DNA of 64,000 nt from Tolypothrix bouteillei VB521301. Lineage in GTDB: Bacteria > Cyanobacteriota > Cyanobacteriia > Cyanobacteriales > Nostocaceae. Positions 18,981-28,714 of this stretch are shown in pieces. The position numbers were made by a program, and so were the translations under genes. The first letter of the stretch is position 1; the number at the start of each line of letters is the position of its first letter. The DNA is taken from positions 7,437,555 through 7,501,554 of the forward strand of contig NZ_JHEG04000001.1 of NCBI RefSeq assembly GCF_000760695.4, given 5' to 3'. The notes under the pieces are model-generated. The model was not told the DNA's origin. It searched no databases and worked only from the letters and a program-made list of their open reading frames with translations.

Positions 18981-21686
18981 TCAAAGCCAATTTCCGATCG
19001 TAATGAATGGTGCCCAGTAAGCAGGATTATCATATTGGTCGTTAATATCTTCTATTTTTTTAGCCTGAATTAATTTTCGTTGAGCTGCACTCAACGCTTG
19101 TGCTTTACTCATTCCTGATTTGATGCCACTATAAAATTCAGTCATCAATTTTGACGTTGATGCATCTGAAACCGACCACAAAGTTGCTAAAGCGCTTCTT
19201 ACTCCAGCTTGCACTGCGACACCAGCTAAACCAAGAGAAGCACGTTCATCTCCCAAAGCTGTTTGACAAGCAGTTAACGCAAGCAATTCTACTGCACGAG
19301 AACCGCCATTGATTTGACGGAGTGAAGCTTCTAACTCATTAATCGTGAGTTTGTAGCCGTTTCCAGTTACGATAAAAGTGTCTTCTGGAATTGTACCAAA
19401 CTGAGCATGAGTCGCAATGTGAACAATTGGATAAACTGTTTTATTTAGTTCTCGATCTAACTTTTCTCGATTAAATTCTTCATTAATTAGCGGTTTATTG
19501 TCTGGAAATTGCTTCTTTAACGTATCAATTTCATATTGGACATTGGGTAATGCAGAGTATGTTGTTCCATCAACTTCTACTTGTTTAGTCAAACCCAAAA
19601 TCAAGGCTCGCTTTTCTAGCTGATTTAGAGCTTTAGGTGCGGTTAATTTCAAACTAGGAGTGTTGGCAAGATCGTAATTCTCTACTAAAAATTTCTTTTG
19701 TTCCTTGTCATAGAGGGCTGCCATTGGAATAATACGTAAGATACCATCTTGAACGAAAACTAATGTTTTTATCTGTTCTTGTTTCAAATTATCTTTAAAA
19801 GGACGAATAAACCAATCATACAAATTTTGTGCATGAGTACTGTCGTATTGACCTGGATTTAAAATTCCTTCTTCAAGACCCTGACGAAATTTCTGAATTT
19901 CCGTTATTACATTTTCCCTGCTTTCTTTTATCCACTGAAGCTTTCTTTCTCCACTTGGTAAACTAAGTAGAATAGCTATGTTCTTGTCTAGAAAAATAGA
20001 ACTAAAGACAGCAGTGCTCTTTCCTAAAAGTTCATCTACATTTTTGTCATTAGTGACTGTTAATATACAGTCGTTACCAAAGAAATTTTGTAATTCTGCC
20101 AGTTTTAAAGAATCAATGGTTTCAAGTGCATTCTTTAATTGTTCTTTGCGATTTTCAGTATTAGACGATGGTAATGAAGCTTCTTCTAGCCTTAATTGTG
20201 CTAACTCAAGATAAAGAGGCTTAATAACATCCTGAAAATCAAATTGTAAATCTCGTTCTGCTGAGAGAATGTCGCTGCGAATTTGTTCTAAAAGAGTGTA
20301 TGCTCGTTGGTATGATGGTAATGCTTCTGACTCTTTGTCTTGTGCTTTCAAAATGCGTCCCCTTTGCCATTCCCACAAATACACACTATCTCTGGCTTGC
20401 ATCTTTTGGTCTGCTGACCACAATGCTTTTTGAGTGAAGTCTAAAGCTTGTTTATATTCCTGACGACATTCATAGAAATGACCTAGCGATCCAAAGGCAA
20501 AAGACTGAGAACGAGAATCTTGCAACTTTTGCGAAGTTTCTACTGCATTTAGGAGCAGTGAGTTTGCTTGTGACTCTGGTAGTCTTCTCTTTGAAGAGCA
20601 TGCAATTAATGACGATGATGCATCTTTTGAATTCTCAGGTAAATTAGCTAAATCTATTGCGGCATAGATTTTATTTCGAGATAATGGTAATTTGTCAAGC
20701 AGATTTAAAGCTGCTTGTATGTGAGTCTCAGATTGAGAGTTTTCCCGTGTCGATTTTGGAGACGCGGAGGTCAAATTTTTCTCATCTTGAAGATGGCGAT
20801 CCAGTTGAATTAAATTTAGCAATACTTGCATTTGACCGACTTTATCGTCTTGCTGACGGGCAAGGCGCAGGCTAGATTGAAAGGAGTCCCATGCTTTTTT
20901 GTAATATGCGATCGCATTTTTCTGAAACTCATTAGCCTTGGAGATACCCAATTGCTTTGCAGAATCAGCACGAATTTTCTCCCGTTGTGCCTTATTTAAG
21001 TAAGCATTACCCAGACTATTTAAGACTTTTGACTTGTAAACTGGCTCTGTAATTTTCTCTGCTTGCTCTAAATGCTTAATAGCGTCGTCATACTTACCCC
21101 TCAGACGGTAAGCTTCTCCCAAACTTCCGAGTGCAGCAACTTCACCAAGCTTATCTGTTTGCTGGCGGGCTATTTGTAAAGCGCTTCCTGGCAAACAATT
21201 TGATTGTTCTTGCGGTTTTGTGTCAGATTTTGGTTGCTTCTCAGGTATACCACATAGTAATGCGATCGCTTTCCCTGGTTGTCCCAAATTACTATAAGTT
21301 TGTGCCTGTTCGGTCAGCATTCGCCCGTATTGTTGCAAGTTTCCAGAGTTGCGGTAGTACTTTGTCACCTGTTCCCAATAGCTCAGTGCTTCTTCACTAT
21401 CTCCCAACTGCTGATAGGCTCTTGCCAAGTTTTCACTAACAATGGCTTCGTTGTTTTGATTTTTGCTTTGTTGGTAGAAATTTAAAGCTGTTTTCCAGGG
21501 TGCGATCGCACCTCGAAAGTCTGCTGCTTTGTATCGCTCAATACCTTGCTGCACGAGTTGGCTGGCATCGGGAGTTTGAGCGATTATGCTTTCAATTTGA
21601 GCAAAAGATAAGCAAAAGACGAGACTAACAAGAAAGAGTGTCCCTAGGACTTGATGTTGAGTAGACTTGCGATACGGGTTTAGCAC
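18981..21686 (-). CDS. secreted TPR-CHAT protein (caspase-like protease)
   Basis: 901 residues. The signal peptide (VLGTLFLVSLVFCLSFAQ...IIAQ) is followed by a long array of TPR helices (about 40-480, e.g. GDSEEALSYWEQVTKYYRNS) and a C-terminal CHAT protease domain (about 560-901). The predicted catalytic dyad is visible: His760 in HIATHAQF and Cys807 in LALTACQTALG, followed by the typical SLGLAGVAVQAGVRSALATLW. CHAT domains are clan CD cysteine proteases related to caspases. The signal peptide puts this one outside the cytoplasm. The start is GTG with GGAG eight bases upstream. Its neighbours are the CHASE2 operon and TpsA genes, a common cyanobacterial grouping, so it may process or monitor surface exoproteins (inference). 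Confidence 0.92.
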   Translation of the reverse strand: MLNPYRKSTQHQVLGTLFLVSLVFCLSFAQIESIIAQTPDASQLVQQGIERYKAADFRGAIAPWKTALNFYQQSKNQNNEAIVSENLARAYQQLGDSEEALSYWEQVTKYYRNSGNLQQYGRMLTEQAQTYSNLGQPGKAIALLCGIPEKQPKSDTKPQEQSNCLPGSALQIARQQTDKLGEVAALGSLGEAYRLRGKYDDAIKHLEQAEKITEPVYKSKVLNSLGNAYLNKAQREKIRADSAKQLGISKANEFQKNAIAYYKKAWDSFQSSLRLARQQDDKVGQMQVLLNLIQLDRHLQDEKNLTSASPKSTRENSQSETHIQAALNLLDKLPLSRNKIYAAIDLANLPENSKDASSSLIACSSKRRLPESQANSLLLNAVETSQKLQDSRSQSFAFGSLGHFYECRQEYKQALDFTQKALWSADQKMQARDSVYLWEWQRGRILKAQDKESEALPSYQRAYTLLEQIRSDILSAERDLQFDFQDVIKPLYLELAQLRLEEASLPSSNTENRKEQLKNALETIDSLKLAELQNFFGNDCILTVTNDKNVDELLGKSTAVFSSIFLDKNIAILLSLPSGERKLQWIKESRENVITEIQKFRQGLEEGILNPGQYDSTHAQNLYDWFIRPFKDNLKQEQIKTLVFVQDGILRIIPMAALYDKEQKKFLVENYDLANTPSLKLTAPKALNQLEKRALILGLTKQVEVDGTTYSALPNVQYEIDTLKKQFPDNKPLINEEFNREKLDRELNKTVYPIVHIATHAQFGTIPEDTFIVTGNGYKLTINELEASLRQINGGSRAVELLALTACQTALGDERASLGLAGVAVQAGVRSALATLWSVSDASTSKLMTEFYSGIKSGMSKAQALSAAQRKLIQAKKIEDINDQYDNPAYWAPFITIGNWL

Positions 21687-22050
21687 AGGCTTACTCCAGC
21701 AGTAGATGACATATAAATTACCAGCTTTTTCTGTGTTTACAACTAATTAGCAAAATTTTTTGACAAAATACTGGTTGTTGCACGAGATTCGGAGAAGTCG
21801 GGGTTCTGAATCAACACGCAACTAAAGCTTAATCAAGTTTCAAAAGTTCTTACAAGAATAAGTCCTGCAGCAATAGTTGCAGAAAACAGCAATGTAAGAT
21901 CGATTATGCAATTTCTCATTCTGAAGTTAGCAAATCTACAGGCAGAATATAGTGAATGATTTTTCAAAAATTTTTTCGATGATGCTCATCAAAGATTAAA
22001 TTTTGTCTTTTCAAGCTAATTGCAGAGCTTTTGTATCTTCTTTGTAGAAA
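21687..22050. other. intergenic region upstream of the CHAT gene
   Basis: 364 bases without a gene. AGTGAATGAT at 21951-21960 (reverse strand ATCATTCACT) resembles a box also found upstream of two TpsA genes (32734 and 48801). Otherwise I see only AT-rich sequence. Confidence 0.35.
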
Positions 22051-25000
22051 TTAACATTCTTTACTAAGCACAAGCTTGCCATTTGGCAATTGGTATACCC
22101 CAGCTGGTTCGATAATTGGGTCGCCAATTTGCCAACGTCGTTCTTGTGTAGGTAATTTTGTTGACTCTACTTCACTAGATACTGGTTGCACATCTCCAGT
22201 GGAATAGGAAGGAAGTGAAGCATCACCGGGGCGTGTTGGTAAACCACCAGAACCGGTGATGAAGAAAGAACCGTGTTGTTGTTGATTTCTACGGGCTATG
22301 CAACTATTGGCGATAAGAGTATTGGTGTCGATGGCGTTTTGGGGAAGTTCGCCGAGGTTGTTTTGAATAGAACTATTGTCGGGGGAGTTAATATTGATAA
22401 TGCCAGAAACACCATATCTTGAACTAGCAGTAATATCGCTTTCTTTTGTTTCCTGAGAACGAAATTCCGTGCCAAATATTCCTTGAGTGTTAATTTGAAC
22501 TCTGCCACCGTTGCCTTCAAAGGCATTGGCTCTGATATCACTGTCTTCGTTGGGAATGGCAATGATAAATTTTGAGTTGATATTTACGTTACCACCATTG
22601 CCCTGTTCTCCGGCGGTTGCAGACACAAGGCTTCCACGACGTAGTAGCAGTAAATTTGCATTATTAATGAAAATGTTACCACCATCTTGGGATGTTGTTT
22701 CAGCGATGATTTTGGCGTTGTCTCTCAGTTCGGCTCTATTGGCATTAACATGAATCTCACCAGCAACACCACTACCTTGACTGTTGACAGAGATTTGGGC
22801 GCGATCGCTCACATTTAATTGCCTAGCATTTACTTGAATATTGCCACCGCGAGCGGAAGCTGTTGAGGTTGTGTTGGCAAATAGTCCGCTAGCTGCGCCT
22901 TGATTCTCAAATATTTTATCTTGCTGTGATGGTTGATAAGTTGGATCGATACCAGAGAGAATTATGCGATTGCTATTCAGGCGAATACTACCAGCTTGCC
23001 CTTGATTAGTTGCTGTTGTAATAATTTGTCCGCCTTGGGTGGCTTCAAAGCTATTAGAATTAATTGTTACATCACCACCTTGAAAACCAGAGGAGGTTTG
23101 AGCATTAACTACCGCACCGTTAGTAATTTGAAAAGTATCAGCGTTAACGCTAATTGAACCACCTTGTCCGTTTGCATTCCTTAAAGTTGCACTATACAGT
23201 CCACTCGAAAACTCACTTATATCATTCTTACCATTCAAAAATATGCGATTTCGAGCAGTAATATTAATATTTCCAGCTCTACCTTGTCCAAAGGTGGTAG
23301 TGCTAAGTAATGCTCCATTAGTAACAGCTAATGATTCTGTATTAACACGAATATTACCTCCATTGCCAGTACTATTATTTGCAACAATACTGAAAGCCGC
23401 ACTGTTCAATCTACTATCTTCAAAGCTTCGGAAGCCGTCAAAGGATATGTTTTCACGAGCGTTGATAATAAGATCGCCAGCATCGCCTGTTCCAAAAGTA
23501 CTAGCTTGAAGTTGACTGCCATTAGCGACAGATAGCGAACCAGTATCAATGCGAATTATTCCACCTTTGCCGTTACCAAAACGCCCAGGATTAGAAACAT
23601 TGCCAACAATATTTGAGATAATTGCTCCTTTATCCAAGGATATGCGATCGCGAGTATTGATAAAAATATTGCCCGCATCTCCTTCGCCTTGAGTACTAGC
23701 TCTAAGTTGAGAATTCCCTGTAAGAGATAGGAATGCTGCATCAATATGAATATTTCCACCGTTACCTTTTCCACCGTTATTACTTGTAATCACCTGTGCC
23801 CCATTATCAACGGAAAGACGGCTTGTATTTATCTCAATATTCCCACCTTTACCTACTGCTGTTCGCTCTACACTAGTAAAGGCAGAACTAGGAATTTGTC
23901 CTGTTGAATTTATTCCATCAAACAAAACAAAATCACGAGCATTAATCAAAATATTTCCAGCATTACCTCTGTTTCTAGTACCTGTTTGAAGTTGAGCGCC
24001 ATCAGTGACTGATAGCGAACCTGCTTGAATCTTAATATCACCGCCGTTGCCTTGCCCAGTTAATTCAACAGTACTCAAAACACTACTTAATAAGTTACCA
24101 TTCTTACTGGTTCCAGCAAAAGACACTTCATCCTTGGCATGGATAGTTATATTGCCTGCGTCTCCCATACCCCATGTAGAGACTCTTAGTTGAGCGCCAT
24201 TAGTCAGCGTAAGTGAGCCAGTCTCAATCGCAATGTCGCCACCTTTACCCAATCTTTGAGGATTGAAAATCTCGCTAAAAATACCGCTAGGAAATAACCC
24301 ATTTGCACTTGCACCATTGGTCGTGACACGCTCGCGAGCAGTAATCCACACGTTACCTGCTTTTCCTTCTCCAAATGTACTAGCTTGAATTTGTCCCCCA
24401 TTGAATAGAGATAAGGAACCTGAATTAACTTTGATATCACCTGCAATACCTGAGCCAATGGAGCGATTATAAAACCCACTGTTGGGATTGTAACGCCAGC
24501 TAATTTCGGGTATTATAGCTGCACGTTCAGAAAAAATGGGGTCGCTACCTGAAATAGTGACGCTAGCGTCACCATTAACAGTTATCTTACCTGCTTGTCC
24601 GCTCCCGTCAGTACTTGCCTGCAATTGTCCACCGCTAAGAGCTTCCAAAGAATTCGTATTGATGGTGATGTTACCCCCATTTCCGGTAGCGCTCGTGCGA
24701 CTATCTAAAACTGCTCCTTCTAAAATACGGAAAGCGGAAGTATCAACAGTAATATTTCCTCCCGAATTTCCAGATTCAGTAAAAGTTAGAATTGCGCTAG
24801 GACGACCAGTAGTATTAGTGCTACCAGCGATATTCACAGCATCAGTAGCACGAATTTGAACATTACCCGCATTACCTTTGCCTTTGGTAACAGCAACTAG
24901 TTGCGCTCCATTTGTTAGAGAAAATATACTTGTGGCAATGCGAATATCTCCCCCTTGTCCGATGCCATTTTCCCCCACACTCGTAATGATGGCACTGTTG

Positions 25001-27522
25001 AAATTTTTTTCATCAGGGTCGCTACCATCTAGCAATACACGATCGCGTGCTTCAACAATCACATTGCCAGCCTTACCCGTTCCATAAGTTCCAGATGTTA
25101 ACCTTCCTCCATTTGTTAAAGAAAGCGTACCAGTAGAGAGATTAATATCTCCCCCCTGTCCAGTGGCTCCTGTTTCCACGCTGCTAAAAATATTTGCCGT
25201 ATCTACAAAAACAGAGTTAAGCGCATTAATCCTAACATTACCTGCACTACCCTTTCCAAGGGTAGCAGTAGTTAAAATTGCATCCTTAAGATTAAAAGAG
25301 CTAGTGAAGATGCTGATGTCTCCCCCTTTACCATCACCAGTTTCTTCTACAGTGCTAGAAATAATTGCTGAATCTACTGATAGAGTGTTCTGTGCATTAA
25401 TAATGATATTCCCTGCATTACCTTTTCCCTGAGTGTCTGCATTTAGCTGCCCCACATTTAACAATAGGGAGTTTGTATAAATGCTAATATTGCCACCCGT
25501 ACCAATGCCTGTTTCCTCTATTTGACTAAGCAAACGCCCCCCCTTACTTAAAGAAACGTTATTTCTAGCTTCAATCGTGATATTTCCTGCATCGCCGTTG
25601 CCATACGTAGTGGTAGAGAGTACTGCTCTATTAGTAACAGAGAGGTTCCCCGTTTTGATATTAATATTTCCACCCTTCCCAGCAGCTGGTCCCCATACAC
25701 TATTGAAAACATTTGCATTATCAAAAGAAGCTCTATCTTGCGCTTCCAGCAAAATATTGCCTGCATCTCCAAAATTAAGGGTACTAGCATTGAGAGTTGC
25801 ATCATCAGATAATTCTAAAATTTTAGTAGAGATGCGGATATCGCCTCCCTTTCCTCTGCCAGTTCGTTCCACACGGCTGGAAACACTAGTATCATCGCCC
25901 TTAAATGTTACGCGATCGCCTACCTCTATTATGATATTGCCCGCATTGCCGATACCAAACGTGCTAGAAGCCATTTGAGCACCATCAGAGAGTTCCAGGA
26001 TATTGGTAGAGATACGAATATCACCTCCTTGACCCTCTGCTTGTCGGTTATTATTTCCTCCTAAACTGCTAAAAATAGCTGTATTGCTGAAGTTGGTTGC
26101 GCTATTACCTGTAAGAGAAATGCGATCGCGTGCCTCAATTACAATATTTCCTGCATTTCCAACACCAAGTGCAGGAGTTATTAATTGAGCGCCATCCGAC
26201 ATTTCCAAGGTATTAGTGGAAATGAGGATATCACCTCCCTCACCCCTACCAGTTGACCTGACACCACTATCAACAGTCGTGTTATCACCACTAAATACAA
26301 CGCGATCGCGAGCATTTATGTTGATGTTCCCAGCATTTCCAACTCCAGAGGTTCTGCTTATCAAACTTGAATCGCCCAGTACGAACAACGAGGCAGATGT
26401 GATATTTATATTGCCGCCATTACCTGTTTCACCTGGACTAACATCGCTGCGAATAGAACTATCAGATTCAAGCCTAACAGTGCCTGAAACATTTATGGTA
26501 ATATCTCCCGCTTGATTGTTTGCTAAACCGACATCACCAATAATTCCTGCAAAAATGTTGCTACCTGCCAAAATATCTAAATTTTGAGCGTTGATTGCTA
26601 CATCTCCACCGCCACCAGCCGAAACATTAACGAGCGAATTGTTAACCAGAGAAACATTTGCTTTTTGCACTACTTCTGGAAATTGTAATTTTAATCCTTG
26701 GCTGGCAAAATCTAAGCCTATACTACCTGCATCTGCTAATCCGCCTAACTCTATTCGCCCACCCAACGCCGCTAAAATACCTCCATCTAAGCGAACATTG
26801 CCACCTGCAAGCAATAAACTCTCACCATCGCGAACTCTCAATAATCCTCGATTTTCTATTGTCCCATTCTGATTAATCTGATGAAAAAATAAAGCCGAAG
26901 GGTTTACCGTTAACACCCCTGGGGTCTGAGGGTTTATCGCACTAAAATTTCCTTGATTTCCAAATTGAACCCCATTAGCAGTTGTCGCTATCAACGAAGC
27001 ACCGACATCTAGACGAGCGTTTTCTCCAAAAACAATACCATTGGGATTTATCAAAAATAGGTTGGCATTGGAACGCACAAGATTACTGCCAATGATTTGA
27101 CGGGTTCCCAAAGTCCCTAAAATATTTGAGCGATTACTTCCTGTCACCCGCGCCAAAATATTCTGGATGCTAGGATCGAAAACAAAGAAGTAAGCGCCTC
27201 GATTTTCACCAATGTTAAATTCTTGAAAACTGTGAAATAAATTTTGTCCCCGTTGCGCTCCACCTGCAATTACCTCATTAGAAGTACCGTTAAAGTTGAC
27301 TGTGACTCTAGATGCCTCTGAACCCAGTGTATTGTCCGGTACTATGTTACTTTGAGCAAAAGCTGGGTTGATGAGAGATGCAATTCCAACGGTCAACTTT
27401 GCCATCGCCACAACGCTTCTCCAAAAAACTGAGTGATGCAATGCTGCAAGATAACCACGATGAGATCGCCTCAATTTTTCACTCCAGACCCATTTTGTCA
27501 CCTTTTCTTCTCCCACACTCAC
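22051..27522 (-). CDS. large two-partner secretion exoprotein (TpsA 2)
   Basis: 1823 residues, the largest exoprotein here. An extended N-terminus precedes the signal (SVVAMAKLTVGIASLINPAFAQ). The TPS domain follows (VPDNTLGSEASRVTVNF, NLFHSFQEFNIG, FLINPNGIVFGENARLDV). More than 30 beta-helix turns carry GNAGNI/GQGGDI corners and NGAQL or DGAQL strands. The C-terminal module contains Cys1741 (ANSCIARR) and the terminal Cys1823 (SKEC), the only cysteines I find. The GTG start has no good ribosome site; ATG at codon 40 would leave a minimal signal peptide, so I keep the longer form. Several of its turns are near-repeats, pointing to growth by unit duplication. It lacks an adjacent tpsB. Confidence 0.9.
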   Translation of the reverse strand: MSVGEEKVTKWVWSEKLRRSHRGYLAALHHSVFWRSVVAMAKLTVGIASLINPAFAQSNIVPDNTLGSEASRVTVNFNGTSNEVIAGGAQRGQNLFHSFQEFNIGENRGAYFFVFDPSIQNILARVTGSNRSNILGTLGTRQIIGSNLVRSNANLFLINPNGIVFGENARLDVGASLIATTANGVQFGNQGNFSAINPQTPGVLTVNPSALFFHQINQNGTIENRGLLRVRDGESLLLAGGNVRLDGGILAALGGRIELGGLADAGSIGLDFASQGLKLQFPEVVQKANVSLVNNSLVNVSAGGGGDVAINAQNLDILAGSNIFAGIIGDVGLANNQAGDITINVSGTVRLESDSSIRSDVSPGETGNGGNINITSASLFVLGDSSLISRTSGVGNAGNININARDRVVFSGDNTTVDSGVRSTGRGEGGDILISTNTLEMSDGAQLITPALGVGNAGNIVIEARDRISLTGNSATNFSNTAIFSSLGGNNNRQAEGQGGDIRISTNILELSDGAQMASSTFGIGNAGNIIIEVGDRVTFKGDDTSVSSRVERTGRGKGGDIRISTKILELSDDATLNASTLNFGDAGNILLEAQDRASFDNANVFNSVWGPAAGKGGNINIKTGNLSVTNRAVLSTTTYGNGDAGNITIEARNNVSLSKGGRLLSQIEETGIGTGGNISIYTNSLLLNVGQLNADTQGKGNAGNIIINAQNTLSVDSAIISSTVEETGDGKGGDISIFTSSFNLKDAILTTATLGKGSAGNVRINALNSVFVDTANIFSSVETGATGQGGDINLSTGTLSLTNGGRLTSGTYGTGKAGNVIVEARDRVLLDGSDPDEKNFNSAIITSVGENGIGQGGDIRIATSIFSLTNGAQLVAVTKGKGNAGNVQIRATDAVNIAGSTNTTGRPSAILTFTESGNSGGNITVDTSAFRILEGAVLDSRTSATGNGGNITINTNSLEALSGGQLQASTDGSGQAGKITVNGDASVTISGSDPIFSERAAIIPEISWRYNPNSGFYNRSIGSGIAGDIKVNSGSLSLFNGGQIQASTFGEGKAGNVWITARERVTTNGASANGLFPSGIFSEIFNPQRLGKGGDIAIETGSLTLTNGAQLRVSTWGMGDAGNITIHAKDEVSFAGTSKNGNLLSSVLSTVELTGQGNGGDIKIQAGSLSVTDGAQLQTGTRNRGNAGNILINARDFVLFDGINSTGQIPSSAFTSVERTAVGKGGNIEINTSRLSVDNGAQVITSNNGGKGNGGNIHIDAAFLSLTGNSQLRASTQGEGDAGNIFINTRDRISLDKGAIISNIVGNVSNPGRFGNGKGGIIRIDTGSLSVANGSQLQASTFGTGDAGDLIINARENISFDGFRSFEDSRLNSAAFSIVANNSTGNGGNIRVNTESLAVTNGALLSTTTFGQGRAGNINITARNRIFLNGKNDISEFSSGLYSATLRNANGQGGSISVNADTFQITNGAVVNAQTSSGFQGGDVTINSNSFEATQGGQIITTATNQGQAGSIRLNSNRIILSGIDPTYQPSQQDKIFENQGAASGLFANTTSTASARGGNIQVNARQLNVSDRAQISVNSQGSGVAGEIHVNANRAELRDNAKIIAETTSQDGGNIFINNANLLLLRRGSLVSATAGEQGNGGNVNINSKFIIAIPNEDSDIRANAFEGNGGRVQINTQGIFGTEFRSQETKESDITASSRYGVSGIININSPDNSSIQNNLGELPQNAIDTNTLIANSCIARRNQQQHGSFFITGSGGLPTRPGDASLPSYSTGDVQPVSSEVESTKLPTQERRWQIGDPIIEPAGVYQLPNGKLVLSKEC

Positions 27523-27682
27523 AATTTTTAGAGATAAATTAATAACTCAACTAATATTTAGAGTAGAGTTTTGTATAATCAAATATACTGAATTTTATGT
27601 CTTAAATTCTCACCCATTAGCTTTATCCAAAAAAACTTTCAGTGCGTTCTAGATAACTTTCTGGTGCAGTGCGGGACTCCTT

Positions 27683-27811
27683 ACGGCTCATGTTAAAAAT
27701 TATTGATAGCCCCTATCAACAGCCAAATTAGTGACATTCACGACTCATCACAAGTTGCCCGTTATCCAGATGGTAAACACCAGTTGCTTCGATGATTGGT
27801 TCGCCTTTTTG
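27683..27811 (-). pseudogene. orphan copy of a TpsA 3' end (129-bp direct repeat)
   Basis: Bases 27683-27811 match 28670-28798 without gaps. The copy encodes, on the minus strand, the last part of a TpsA protein (GEPIIEATGVYHLDNG and the SREC end) plus 3' flanking bases. Upstream coding sequence is absent. With the intact copy at 28670 it brackets the two-gene aspartyl-protease cassette as direct repeats. Confidence 0.8.
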
Positions 27812-27837
27812 TCAACTAGAGAAAAAGAGGAGCACAA

Positions 27838-28215
27838 TCAACTCGCACCATCCCCCAAGGTCAATTCACCAGATGGTATATCAACAACTAACCTACGATT
27901 TATGAGCCATTGACGACCCAGTAAAATTTCCGTTAAATCTTTACCAACATGAACGGGAATATCCAATTCTTGACCATCCAATTTAACTTTACCAATATAG
28001 ATTTTAAATCTTACATCCCCACCTGCGGTTCGCATGATTTGTTGGTCAACATACTTCCAACTTAGTGCGTCTAAATCTTGTTTATCAATTGCCAACCAGC
28101 CGGAAAAACCTGTATCCAACATCGCATCAACTGATAATTCTAATCCATCCGATGCTATCAAATCAATTTCAAAAAGTAGCGCTTCCTCATCACCAAACTT
28201 CCCAGAGATCGTCAT
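27838..28215 (-). CDS. retropepsin-like aspartyl protease
   Basis: 125 residues with one retropepsin-type active site, DAMLDTGFSGWLAI (Asp-Thr-Gly near residue 34), and the matching C-terminal strand ILLGRQWLINRRLVVDI. Single-DTG proteins of this size act as homodimers, as in the clan AA cyanobacterial family. The frame extends to a TTG, but the ATG at 28215 overlaps the stop of the upstream gene by ATGA with GGAG 12 bases before it, so that start is preferred. There is no signal peptide. The substrate is unknown; it may be linked functionally to the coupled gene at 28212. Confidence 0.82.
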   Translation of the reverse strand: MTISGKFGDEEALLFEIDLIASDGLELSVDAMLDTGFSGWLAIDKQDLDALSWKYVDQQIMRTAGGDVRFKIYIGKVKLDGQELDIPVHVGKDLTEILLGRQWLINRRLVVDIPSGELTLGDGAS

Positions 28216-28538
28216 ACTGTACCGCAAACTCCAGTCTCATTAATTCGGAAAGTATGGTGTATCTTACCAGGATGCTTTTCACGACACTGCTGCCAAGCTG
28301 CTGACAAATCTTTATCTACAAAATATTCTCCACTCTCTGGTTCGACGGTAACATACCAGTTGTAGTGAGTTTCAATTAATTCCGATTTAACCCTATCAAA
28401 AATCGGCTTGCAGCGCTGGTAGAGTTTTTCTCCATCAGCTTCCCAATCGGCTTCTTGTTCAGGAGTCCACTGGATTTCGGGAAATATTCTTCCCCTACGG
28501 ACAACACGACTAGACTTGATTGGGCTCATACTTTCCAT
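28212..28538 (-). CDS. conserved hypothetical partner of the aspartyl protease
   Basis: 108 residues, soluble and acidic in the middle (WTPEQEADWEADGEKLYQRC) with a basic N-terminus (IKSSRVVRRGRIFPEI). A predicted mixed fold includes NWYVTVEPESGEYFVDKDL and DKDLSAAWQQCREKHPG; these resemble small cyanobacterial proteins that accompany retropepsin genes, without known function. Its stop overlaps the protease ATG by four bases, so the pair is translationally coupled with this gene first. A second ATG three codons in is possible. Confidence 0.72.
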   Translation of the reverse strand: MESMSPIKSSRVVRRGRIFPEIQWTPEQEADWEADGEKLYQRCKPIFDRVKSELIETHYNWYVTVEPESGEYFVDKDLSAAWQQCREKHPGKIHHTFRINETGVCGTV

Positions 28539-28714
28539 CTACAATATACTGTCAACTTAAATATTTATTATATCGTTAGTCTTATCAGAAGTACGCTCAA
28601 CTTAGCTAGAAAATGAACTTATGTGCGCTGTATCGCCAGCCGCATTTTGTCTGATTTTCTTCATGACTAACGGCTCATGTTGAAAATTATCGATGGCTTC
28701 TATCAACAGCCAAA